Assembly (NCBI GenBank): GCA_016650355.1
Contig: JAENVX010000390.1
Location: forward strand, 1-8,936
DNA length: 8,936 nt
Origin: Bacteroidia bacterium
GTDB taxonomy: Bacteria; Bacteroidota; Bacteroidia; Cytophagales; Cyclobacteriaceae
Direction: 5' to 3'
Below, in pieces: positions 1 through 6,436 of this stretch (position 1 is the stretch's first letter; the number at the start of each line of letters is the position of its first letter). The notes beneath the pieces are model-generated. The model worked only from the letters and a program-made list of their open reading frames with translations, was not told the origin of the DNA and did no database searches. A program made the position numbers and the translations under genes.

Positions 1-1217
1 GCATTTCCTTTTTCATCAAATTCTGTGTGAAGAGGTCCCAGTCCAGGCTTCTTTACTTCACCGTGCAATGCTGATTCGTATTTTATAACAGGGATTCCAG
101 CAAAATCACCTTCGTAGTCTTTGTTAGCAATAGCAGTCTGTATTTTCCCAAAAGAGAATACGGGCATCATCGCAGCAAGTTTACCGCTCCCAACGATGTA
201 TTCACCCGATGGATCAACATCGCAACCGTGAGGTGATTTTGGACACGGAATGAAGTAAACAATATCTGGAAACTCCGATACATCCAACACGGTAACCTCT
301 TGTTCCATTGTAGAAGTCGCAGTATGTGTTACATCACTATAGGTATTGTGCGCATACTTTGCTTTTTCAATTTTTCCTTTTCCCTGAGCGATATATTCCT
401 CCGCCTTCTTCCAATTGACAGCCATTATAAAATCTTTATCTTTTTGAGAAGCATTTACTTCCAGCAAGGTGTACGCTTGCTCTGTGTTGTAGCAAGAGAA
501 GAAAAACCAACCATGTGAAGGTCCTTTGCCCGCGCGGCTCAAGTCATAATTAAACCCAGGTGTGCGTAATTGAAAAGCAATATTCATTCTTCCACTGGTT
601 GGATCTACTTTAATAAAACTAATGGAACCTTTAAAATTCTCTTTGTAAGAACTAATAGGAACATCTTTGTTTCCCATCGGAATGCTAAAGCGGGTACCTG
701 CTACCAGATACTCAGTGTTTTCAGTGATAAAAGGTGATGAGTGATTGCCACCACTATTTGGTATCTCTAGTATTTCTTCGGTTCTGAAAGTTTTTAAACT
801 AACCCGGGCAACGCGTGGTGTGTTGTTACCATTTCCAAAAGCCCAACGACCATCATGTTCGCCTTTAGTAGTTGACAAAGCAATGTGATGCAAGTCATCC
901 CATGGTACAAAGCCATGCGATGTATTTAGCATAGGCTTGGTCTCCTCGCTATATCCATATCCGCTTTCTGGAAATACAGAAAAAACCGGCAGAATTTTAA
1001 AAAGTCTGCCTGAGGGGATACCGTAAATAGCCATCTGGCCATTAAAGCCTCCTGATACAATGTTGTAAAACTCATCGTATTTACCAGGCGCTACATATGT
1101 TCTAGATGCCGCATCTCCAATGACAGCAGCTTGTGGCCCTTTGGGTTTGCAACTGTTAAGCGTAAAAGTTGTCACAACTACTAAGAGCAGAACAAGCGAT
1201 TTTATTATTGTTTTCAT
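1..1217 (-). CDS. nosZ: Nitrous oxide reductase, clade II, N-terminal part (cut by window edge)
   Basis: Periplasmic multicopper enzyme reducing N2O to N2. I translated the minus strand from ATG at 1217; the frame stays open to base 1, giving 405 complete codons, so the C-terminus lies outside. Residues 1-23 form a Sec-type lipoprotein signal with lipobox L-N-S-C (Cys23) and no twin-arginine motif, as expected for clade II rather than clade I NosZ. The beta-propeller CuZ ligands are recognisable: H110 and H111 in DDLHHIALS, H159 in GGNHSS, H330 in SPHGCD and H397 in GPLHTEFDE, five of the seven known ligands. The two remaining CuZ histidines and the CuA cupredoxin domain would follow past the edge. 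It begins 56 nt after the cytochrome c stop, so it is probably in the same transcript as the regulator and cytochrome. Family assignment is firm; lipid anchoring is predicted from the lipobox only. Confidence 0.95.
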   Translation of the reverse strand, partial: MKTIIKSLVLLLVVVTTFTLNSCKPKGPQAAVIGDAASRTYVAPGKYDEFYNIVSGGFNGQMAIYGIPSGRLFKILPVFSVFPESGYGYSEETKPMLNTSHGFVPWDDLHHIALSTTKGEHDGRWAFGNGNNTPRVARVSLKTFRTEEILEIPNSGGNHSSPFITENTEYLVAGTRFSIPMGNKDVPISSYKENFKGSISFIKVDPTSGRMNIAFQLRTPGFNYDLSRAGKGPSHGWFFFSCYNTEQAYTLLEVNASQKDKDFIMAVNWKKAEEYIAQGKGKIEKAKYAHNTYSDVTHTATSTMEQEVTVLDVSEFPDIVYFIPCPKSPHGCDVDPSGEYIVGSGKLAAMMPVFSFGKIQTAIANKDYEGDFAGIPVIKYESALHGEVKKPGLGPLHTEFDEKGN

Positions 1218-1273
1218 TTTATTAATAGGTTATTATTATTCCATTTAATTTGCCTTATTCTATTGAAGTACTG

Positions 1274-1744
1274 TTATTTTTCCCCATCATTTTGCCTCAT
1301 AAACTCAAGTACATCACGGGCATCACCAATCGACATATTTTGATTGGGCATGCGCATTAAGCATAATTCTAAAAGTTTTTGTGCTTCCGGATCTTTTTCT
1401 AACATCACATCCACATTCGTGATCATATTCATAATCCATTCAGGCTTTCTATTCTTAGTGACATCCTTCCAGCCTGGTCCGACAATTCGTTGATCGGTGA
1501 GCTTGTGACAAGCACCACATTTCATCTCATAGATTGCAAGCCCTCTTCCTACACGATCAAGCTCAAGTGGTGTTTTCAACGTCACATTTTTAACAGCACC
1601 AAGTCCTTTGGTAGGATCACTTATAATATCCTCGACAGCAGATTTGGTAGAAGATTGATCCGGATACTCTTCTCCGTTCTGTGGTTTATCAGGCGCACAT
1701 GAAAACAATAACGCTGTGATGGTAAAAATAAATAGGTATTTCAT
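1274..1744 (-). CDS. Mono-heme c-type cytochrome lipoprotein, nos-linked
   Basis: Small (156 aa) class I cytochrome c, probably an electron donor to NosZ. Residues 1-16 form a lipoprotein signal ending in lipobox L-F-S-C (Cys16), followed by an acidic, low-complexity linker to about residue 45. The heme motif is CGACH at 76-80 and the likely axial methionine is Met132 in RMPNQNMS; the GPGWKDV stretch near 89-95 is typical of the fold. The gene lies 20 nt downstream of the Crp/Fnr-type gene and 56 nt upstream of nosZ on the same strand, which indicates an operon. Clade II nos clusters commonly carry one or more cytochrome c genes, so the electron-transfer role is inferred from context and family. 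Start ATG at 1744 is supported by the signal peptide beginning directly at that codon. Confidence 0.9.
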   Translation of the reverse strand: MKYLFIFTITALLFSCAPDKPQNGEEYPDQSSTKSAVEDIISDPTKGLGAVKNVTLKTPLELDRVGRGLAIYEMKCGACHKLTDQRIVGPGWKDVTKNRKPEWIMNMITNVDVMLEKDPEAQKLLELCLMRMPNQNMSIGDARDVLEFMRQNDGEK

Positions 1745-1764
1745 AGTTTTTGGTTTATCAGAAT

Positions 1765-2385
1765 TTACAATGTTATTTTTCGCCCGACTAATTGAAGCTT
1801 TCCATCTCCCTCCATTTTTTTTACTGTTCTAATCACAGTCTCTACACGCAAACCACTCATGTCGGCAATTTGCTGCCTTGTGTAAGGTACGACATAGGTA
1901 TGATTCATCCTTGTCATAGCCTTTCCTATTACGTCAGTTTCATTTGAATTGTCTTTCAAATATTTCAACAGACTCATAATCCTATGTTCGGGATCATAAA
2001 ATGAAATCTCTGAAAGAATCATGGACTTATACTTCAATCGTTGGCATAAAATCTGGTCGAGCTGAAGATGAATTTCAAAATTTTCCTCCAACAACCGCAG
2101 AAAGTTTTCTTTGCTGAGCTTGATTATCACTGATGGCTCTAATGCCATAGCGGTGCTGGGGTAGGGAAAAGAACAAAACAAAGCTGGTTCACCAAAACTA
2201 TCATTTGATTTAAAAATTCCTTGTATAAATTCTTGACCATCGGCACTATTTGTAATCATTTTAATGGAGCCTTCCAGTACCTGGAAGTAGTTTTGTGCCT
2301 CTTCAGTCTCCCTAAAAATTACATTCTCTTTTGCAAGTGATATCTCCTTAGCTCCATACTTTTTAAGAACATCCCTGTCAATCAT
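1765..2385 (-). CDS. Crp/Fnr-family transcriptional regulator (nos-linked)
   Basis: Transcription factor of 206 aa with the usual family length and order: cyclic-nucleotide-binding-like beta-barrel (about residues 15-110, with the LEGSIKM and GEPALF turns), dimerisation helix (about 110-135), and a C-terminal winged helix with the HTH around 168-195 (YTRQQIADMSGLRVETVIRTVKKM). The only cysteines are C71 and C114, so the cysteine cluster that binds [4Fe-4S] in FNR is absent. The phosphate-binding RS motif of cAMP-binding CRP is also not evident. It is therefore more like the DNR/NNR-type or other non-FNR branches, whose members can sense NO through heme; the ligand here is unknown. It is first in the crp-cytochrome-nosZ operon and has two candidate Crp/Fnr boxes in its own upstream region (2437-2448 and 2570-2581), suggesting autoregulation. 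Confidence 0.9.
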   Translation of the reverse strand: MIDRDVLKKYGAKEISLAKENVIFRETEEAQNYFQVLEGSIKMITNSADGQEFIQGIFKSNDSFGEPALFCSFPYPSTAMALEPSVIIKLSKENFLRLLEENFEIHLQLDQILCQRLKYKSMILSEISFYDPEHRIMSLLKYLKDNSNETDVIGKAMTRMNHTYVVPYTRQQIADMSGLRVETVIRTVKKMEGDGKLQLVGRKITL

Positions 2386-2405
2386 AATTTCATTTTTTGA
2401 TGGTT

Positions 2406-2448
2406 CAAACCTACTGGTGTGCCACTTGGAAAAACATGACTTCCGTCA
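2406..2448 (-). promoter_or_regulatory. Proximal promoter of the regulator-nos operon with Crp/Fnr box
   Basis: Read on the minus strand: palindrome TGACGGAAGTCA (2448 to 2437) and a perfect Bacteroidota -7 box TAGGTTTG (2413 to 2406). The palindrome centre (2442.5) is 36.5 nt upstream of the final G of the box. With a start site about 4 nt past that G (near 2402), the site would be centred near -41, the class II activator position. There is no TTTG -33 element, only a T-run about 17 nt upstream, which fits an activator-dependent promoter. The predicted leader to the ATG at 2385 is about 17 nt. Seen: motifs and spacing. Inferred: function and start site. Confidence 0.6.
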
Positions 2449-2505
2449 GTCCCAAGGCTGATTTCAGGCCTAAAATCCTCTACCAAGTGATTCCAGTGCT
2501 TATTT

Positions 2506-2527
2506 TATCCATAAATCATGGTGGATA
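2506..2527. repeat. Inverted repeat between the two upstream promoters
   Basis: TATCCA (2506-2511) and TGGATA (2522-2527) form 6-bp arms around a 10-nt spacer; nested inside, CCAT and ATGG can pair as well. It would be in the leader of any transcript begun at the distal promoter near 2535. It has no T-run that would make it a clear terminator. It could be an operator or leader hairpin, or chance. Confidence 0.3.
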
Positions 2528-2538
2528 GGTTATAAAAT

Positions 2539-2582
2539 CAAAAATGAAGACCCGGCATTCTCCATTTTATGATCCGAATCAT
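2539..2582 (-). promoter_or_regulatory. Distal candidate promoter with FNR-like box upstream of the regulator
   Basis: The minus strand shows ATGAT-N4-ATCAT (2582 to 2569), close to the FNR/DNR consensus TTGAT-N4-ATCAA, and a near-consensus -7 box CATTTTTG (2546 to 2539; one mismatch to TAnnTTTG). Centre 2575.5 to final G 2539 is 36.5 nt, the same spacing as in the proximal promoter. A start near 2535 would give a leader of about 150 nt before the regulator. The box sits 24 nt past the ccoS stop codon, so it separates ccoI-ccoS from the nos operon. Weaker than the proximal promoter because of the mismatch. Confidence 0.45.
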
Positions 2583-2605
2583 ATAAATGCAAAATGTTCC
2601 GCCAT

Positions 2606-2797
2606 TTATGACGGTACCTGAGGATCAATCAAATTGCTTTCAGAATCGATTTTTTTCTGCTTATCCTCATACAACATTCTCACCGATGGCCCGTATGTGT
2701 CGTCATACTGACCGCTCTTTACATTCCATATAAAAGCACCGAGGAAAATAAGCGCTATCGAAAGTGAAATGGAGATTAATAGGATGATGATAAGCAT
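2606..2797 (-). CDS. ccoS: cbb3-type cytochrome oxidase assembly protein CcoS
   Basis: Small (63 aa) membrane protein needed, in studied proteobacteria, for insertion of cofactors into cbb3 oxidase. The sequence has one hydrophobic N-terminal helix (about residues 2-24) followed by the family signature in which the helix ends in GAFIWNVKSGQYDDTYGPSVRML, closely resembling the CcoS pattern GAFxWAVKSGQFDDxxGPAxRxL. The C-terminal tail is charged and variable. It starts 4 nt after the ccoI stop, so the two are translationally close and surely co-transcribed. In most bacteria ccoS is followed by ccoN/ccoO; here the next gene on the strand is the Crp/Fnr regulator of the nos operon. Confidence 0.88.
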   Translation of the reverse strand: MLIIILLISISLSIALIFLGAFIWNVKSGQYDDTYGPSVRMLYEDKQKKIDSESNLIDPQVPS

Positions 2798-2801
2798 AGA
2801 A

Positions 2802-5213
2802 TCAATTTTTTGGATCAGACAAAACAGAGAGCTTCCTTGATGAAACTACATTTACTGCCAAGGTGCTGAAGCCAACAACACTAATGCTGCTAATCGGCAT
2901 TAGGATGGCGGCTACCAAAGGAGTAAGGTGACCTGACATTGCAAAGCTCAATGCAACGAAATTGTAGAAAAATGAAATACCAAATGCTACTCTAAGAATA
3001 GTGGTTGCCTTTTTTGCAAGCAAAATAAAAGTATCAAGTCGTTTTAGATTTTCTCCTGTCAGAATTGCATCACATGCCGGAGTAAAAATGCTTGTGTCAT
3101 CTGCTACAGCAATTCCGACATCACTTTGTTTTAGTGCGCCCGAATCGTTGAGCCCATCCCCAATCATCATTACTTTCATTTTCTGTTTTTGAAGATCAGA
3201 AATGTAAGTGAGTTTTTGGTGTGGACTTTGATTAAAAAATAAAGGAGCGTTGGCAGGGAACAATTCAGCCATGCGCTTTTTATCACCCTCATGATCTCCC
3301 GATAATAATGACACAAAACTGCCATTCAATCTTTGTAGTAAACTTGGAAGTTCTTTACGGAGGGAAGCTCCAATCTGAAAATACCCTTTTATCTCTCCAT
3401 TAATTTCTACAAAAACTTTAGTGCCCTGATCAGAGGACACACCTAGAACTGAAAGATAACCAGGTGAACCTATCCGAATTTTCATGCCCTTCACAATACC
3501 TTCAATACCTTTTCCAGGAATTTCCTTAAAGTCCTCAGCACTATCCTTATCGTTGCCTACAATACTTTTTGAAATCAGAATACTCAACGGGTGTGATGAT
3601 GCTGCCGTCATCACCTTAATTGCAGCGAATTCTCCTGACTTTAGTGACCCCATAAATTTTACTTCTTCTGATCCTCGGGTTATCGTTCCCGTTTTATCGA
3701 AAACGAATGCTGTGATGGAGGAAAGTCTTTCAATTACATCTGCGTTTTTCAAATAGAATCCATACTTGCCAAATACACGCAACATGCTGCCATACGTAAA
3801 GGGTGCGGCTAAAGCAAGAGCGCACGGGCAAGCTACCATTAACACAGCCGTTAGGATGAGCCACATGCGCGAAGGATCCACAACATACCAATACATTGCA
3901 GTGATTAGTGCTAAACCCAACACTATCCAGGTAAACTTTCGCGCTACATTGTCTATTGTTTTTTTATGAACACTCTCCCCCGCCTTTGCAAACGCAACAT
4001 TATTCCAAAGACTTGTGAGATGACTTTGAGAAGTTTCTTTTTCAACAACAAGTATGATGGGGCTACCTACTAGTCTGCCACCTGCATAAATCAAATCGCC
4101 AGGCTCTACTTTTACTGGCTTAGATTCACCGGTAACGAAACTATAGTCGATAAAAGCATCTTTGGTTAACAGTAGACAATCAGCAGGAACAACTTCCATG
4201 TTGCGAACTCTGATCTCATCGCCCTTTTGTAATTCGTAGACAAGCGTAGCTTTCCACTCGTCACCCACTTTTTTTTGTGCCGACAAAGGAAAAAAAGATT
4301 TGTAATCTCGTTCAAAAGAAAGACTCTCATACGTCTTGCTCTGAAACCATCGGCCAATTAATAAGAAGAAAACTAATCCGGATAATGAATCTAAATAGCC
4401 AGGACCCGTATTTGAAACTATATCATTGGCACTCCGGGCAAAGAGGGCTAGTAGCCCTAATGCAATAGGTACATCAATGTTAATCTGCCTTTGCCGAAAA
4501 CTTTTCCATGCGGCCAAAAAATATTCCTGACCACTATACAAAATTACAGGCACTGCCAGTGATAAATTTAGAAAAGAAAATACTTTGCGTAAAGTATCGT
4601 CTGCCACATCCAAACCAAGGTATTCTGGAAAGCTGAGCAACATAATATTTCCAAAGCAAAATCCCGCGATCGCCAATTTAGTAATCAGGCTTTTGCTCGT
4701 GTTGGGTTGCTCTACGCCTCCAGCCAAACTTATTTGCGGTGCATAGCCAAGGGAAGTCATCAGTTGGGCAAGCGCACTCAACTCCATCACTTGGGGATCA
4801 AAGTCAACGGAAACGGTTTTTTTACTAAAGTTTACTTCCGATTTAAGAATTGCTTTATTCAACTTTTGTAAATTCTCCAGCAACCATATACATGAAATGC
4901 AATGAATTGATGGAACTAAAAATTTCACCTTTGAATAACCGGACGAATCAAATTCCAGAATCTTTTTACGGATTGAAGGTTCATTTAAAAATGCATATGC
5001 TTTGTCTGACACATAACGAAGCGATACACCCGGTGAAGTTTCAAAAGAATAATAATCGCAAAGATTATTATCATTTAATATCTCATAAACGGTTTTGCAG
5101 CCAAAGCAACAAAAATTCTTTTCCTCAGCAACATTCAACTCATCGTCACAAGCCTGACCACAATGATAGCATAAGTGCTCAGTTCCCGCATTTACTTGAG
5201 TTGTTGCAATCAT
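2802..5213 (-). CDS. ccoI: Copper-transporting P1B-type ATPase, FixI/CcoI type
   Basis: Inner-membrane ATPase exporting copper for cuproenzyme assembly (cbb3 oxidase CuB in characterised members). From ATG 5213 it has 803 aa; the same frame extends 9 codons to a TTG at 5240, which I reject because the ATG gives a normal start. Order: Cys-rich N-terminal metal-binding domain with CYHCGQAC and CCFGC (C15, C18, C22, C35, C36, C39); HMA domain with CISC (C105, C108); TM helices; actuator TGES (361-364); transmembrane copper site CPC (462-464); phosphorylation DKTGT (506-510, Asp506); SHPLS (His541); nucleotide/hinge GDGLND (685-690); two final TM helices. All catalytic motifs are intact. The Cys-rich domain ahead of the HMA domain marks the FixI/CcoI branch rather than CopA. 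It lies downstream of usp (158-nt gap) and 4 nt upstream of ccoS. In this setting it may feed copper to NosZ as well as, or instead of, cbb3 oxidase; that is inference. Confidence 0.93.
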   Translation of the reverse strand: MIATTQVNAGTEHLCYHCGQACDDELNVAEEKNFCCFGCKTVYEILNDNNLCDYYSFETSPGVSLRYVSDKAYAFLNEPSIRKKILEFDSSGYSKVKFLVPSIHCISCIWLLENLQKLNKAILKSEVNFSKKTVSVDFDPQVMELSALAQLMTSLGYAPQISLAGGVEQPNTSKSLITKLAIAGFCFGNIMLLSFPEYLGLDVADDTLRKVFSFLNLSLAVPVILYSGQEYFLAAWKSFRQRQINIDVPIALGLLALFARSANDIVSNTGPGYLDSLSGLVFFLLIGRWFQSKTYESLSFERDYKSFFPLSAQKKVGDEWKATLVYELQKGDEIRVRNMEVVPADCLLLTKDAFIDYSFVTGESKPVKVEPGDLIYAGGRLVGSPIILVVEKETSQSHLTSLWNNVAFAKAGESVHKKTIDNVARKFTWIVLGLALITAMYWYVVDPSRMWLILTAVLMVACPCALALAAPFTYGSMLRVFGKYGFYLKNADVIERLSSITAFVFDKTGTITRGSEEVKFMGSLKSGEFAAIKVMTAASSHPLSILISKSIVGNDKDSAEDFKEIPGKGIEGIVKGMKIRIGSPGYLSVLGVSSDQGTKVFVEINGEIKGYFQIGASLRKELPSLLQRLNGSFVSLLSGDHEGDKKRMAELFPANAPLFFNQSPHQKLTYISDLQKQKMKVMMIGDGLNDSGALKQSDVGIAVADDTSIFTPACDAILTGENLKRLDTFILLAKKATTILRVAFGISFFYNFVALSFAMSGHLTPLVAAILMPISSISVVGFSTLAVNVVSSRKLSVLSDPKN

Positions 5214-5322
5214 CCCTTTAGAAACAATAAGTGTGCACAAGAACTTTCAATTTCAAATCACGTATTGACATGCACAGGAATGACGAATACATATCCTAAT
5301 TACTAATCCCGAAGGTCTGGCC

Positions 5323-5335
5323 AAGTGTATCACTT
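5323..5335. repeat. Short inverted repeat in the usp-ccoI gap
   Basis: AAGTG-TAT-CACTT is a perfect 5-bp inverted repeat with a 3-nt centre, in the 158-nt gap between the usp stop and the ccoI start. No Crp/Fnr-like TGA-N6-TCA box and no convincing TAnnTTTG box were found in this gap, so ccoI is probably read through from the usp promoter. The repeat may be a weak hairpin or an operator, or chance. Confidence 0.25.
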
Positions 5336-5371
5336 CTTACAAAAAATGAATTCAGGCTAATCAAATTAATT

Positions 5372-6211
5372 TTACTTTTCCACGCACGTCCAAATTGGGC
5401 AATCAATATGATTCACAATATCCTCCGCAACGCTTCCGCTGAAAAAATGGCTTAGGCCTCTTCGTCCGTGCGTGGCCATAGCCACCATGTCAGCACCAAC
5501 TTCATGAACAAAATCTGTTACACCCGTCTCCTGGTCTGTTGCATTATATACATTAAGCGTAAAATCCTTAAGTAAAAATCGTTTTGCAAAATCAGCCAGC
5601 TTCTTTCGCGTAATGCTATCCTTTCTAAAACTCGCAGGAGTATTTATATAAATCATGTGCAACTTGGCTTTAAAGAAAGCTTGCAATTCCTTCACTTTTA
5701 GTATTAGCTCATCTTGAACCACACTATCCTCAAGTGTGTTGGGGAAAACAATATTCTTAATAGACGATGCTTTTATAGATTTTTTTACCGCGATGACTGG
5801 TACAGGAGAAAAGCGTACAATTTTCTCTGTGTTGGAACCTACAAAAAATTCCTTGAAGCCTGTAGCTCCTTTTGTGCCCATCACCAAAAGGTCAATTTTT
5901 TTTTCAGTTGTGAACTTCCGAATAACATGAGAGGTTGGACCATACTGTACGAATGACCTTACTTTGGGCCCTTCCTTTGCCCACTTTGCAATCATCTTAG
6001 AAAAGTTCTTTTCTGCGCTGGCTTTCATGTCTTTCAAAAAAGCCTCTTCAAAGGAAAGTGTTGGCATGAGCACGGTATCGTGCATCACTGGTATTTCAAT
6101 AATGTTCAGCAACAAGACTTCACCATCGCTTTGATTGGCTATTTCAACAGCGAATTTGAAGGCTTGCACAGCCGAATCAGAAAAGTCGCACGGAACAAGA
6201 ATCTTTTTCAT
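5372..6211 (-). CDS. Tandem-domain universal stress protein (UspA family)
   Basis: Cytoplasmic stress/nucleotide-binding protein of 279 aa made of two Usp domains. The start is ATG 6211, which places the canonical MKKILVPCDFSDSA strand at the N-terminus; the frame extends 10 codons further to a TTG at 6241 that adds an atypical stretch and overlaps the predicted -7 box. Domain 1 (1-143) has the complete ATP-binding signature G112-x2-G115-x9-G125-S126. Domain 2 (about 152-276) has A246-x2-G249-x9-G259-S260, with alanine at the first glycine, so nucleotide binding there is less certain. Usp genes are common members of Fnr-type regulons under low oxygen, and this one is the promoter-proximal gene ahead of ccoI-ccoS. 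Its upstream region carries two tandem Crp/Fnr-like boxes. Specific role is unknown. Confidence 0.92.
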   Translation of the reverse strand: MKKILVPCDFSDSAVQAFKFAVEIANQSDGEVLLLNIIEIPVMHDTVLMPTLSFEEAFLKDMKASAEKNFSKMIAKWAKEGPKVRSFVQYGPTSHVIRKFTTEKKIDLLVMGTKGATGFKEFFVGSNTEKIVRFSPVPVIAVKKSIKASSIKNIVFPNTLEDSVVQDELILKVKELQAFFKAKLHMIYINTPASFRKDSITRKKLADFAKRFLLKDFTLNVYNATDQETGVTDFVHEVGADMVAMATHGRRGLSHFFSGSVAEDIVNHIDCPIWTCVEK

Positions 6212-6229
6212 AACACATTGGATTATGAA

Positions 6230-6273
6230 CAAAACTAACAATCATACTTCCTGGCAGAGGTGAGGGTGATCAA
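6230..6273 (-). promoter_or_regulatory. usp(-ccoI-ccoS) promoter with proximal Crp/Fnr box
   Basis: Minus strand: TTGATCACCCTCA (6273 to 6261) has a perfect TTGAT left half and a CTCA right half, then a perfect -7 box TAGTTTTG (6237 to 6230). The TGA-N6-TCA centre (6266.5) lies 36.5 nt from the final G at 6230, identical to the two promoters before the Crp/Fnr gene. A start near 6226 leaves a leader of about 15 nt before ATG 6211. No TTTG -33 element is visible, consistent with activator dependence. Start site and function are inferred. Confidence 0.6.
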
Positions 6274-6280
6274 TATTAAA

Positions 6281-6296
6281 ACTGATTTTTGTCAGT
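6281..6296. promoter_or_regulatory. Distal Crp/Fnr-like palindrome between usp and the GDCCVxC gene
   Basis: ACTGATTTTTGTCAGT is an inverted repeat with 5-bp arms (ACTGA/TCAGT) and a TGAT-N4-GTCA core, matching the DNR/FNR-type pattern TGAY-N4-RTCA. Its centre (6288.5) is exactly 22 nt, about two helical turns, upstream of the proximal usp box, placing it near -62 to -63 of the usp start (class I position). It is also 149 nt upstream of the plus-strand gene at 6437, where I saw no matching promoter. Confidence 0.55.
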
Positions 6297-6436
6297 GTCC
6301 CGATTCGTGGTTTTACTGATGGCAATATTGTTACTACCGTTATTACAATTCACTTTAAAAAAATTCATCTCGTGAGTAATTAATTCTATCTTTTGGAGTA
6401 GCTTCGTCAACAATCAGGCATCTGAATCAATATAAA

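Noticed and set aside
300..518. 72-codon plus-strand reading frame
   Set aside because: It lies wholly inside nosZ on the opposite strand, in a frame with no recognisable protein features.
2583..2609. Inverted repeat ATAAATG / CATTTAT with 13-nt spacer at the ccoS stop
   Set aside because: AT-only-rich arms, long loop and no T-run; not a convincing terminator and overlaps the ccoS coding end.
3484..3969. Plus-strand reading frames opposite the copper ATPase
   Set aside because: They are antisense to conserved catalytic segments (DKTGT, CPC) and have low-complexity, unconvincing products.
5214..5240. Extended start of the copper ATPase at a TTG codon (9 extra residues)
   Set aside because: ATG at 5213 is in frame and gives the usual N-terminus shortly before the Cys-rich domain; the extension has no supporting ribosome site.
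2423..5327. Recurring CCAAGTG heptamer (2423-2429 inverted, 2483-2489, 5321-5327)
   Set aside because: Three copies of a 7-mer in a window this size are only slightly above chance, with no constant spacing to promoters.
6212..6241. Extended start of the usp gene at a TTG codon (10 extra residues)
   Set aside because: The Usp fold begins with KKILVPCDFS directly after ATG 6211, and the extension would overlap the candidate -7 box at 6230-6237.
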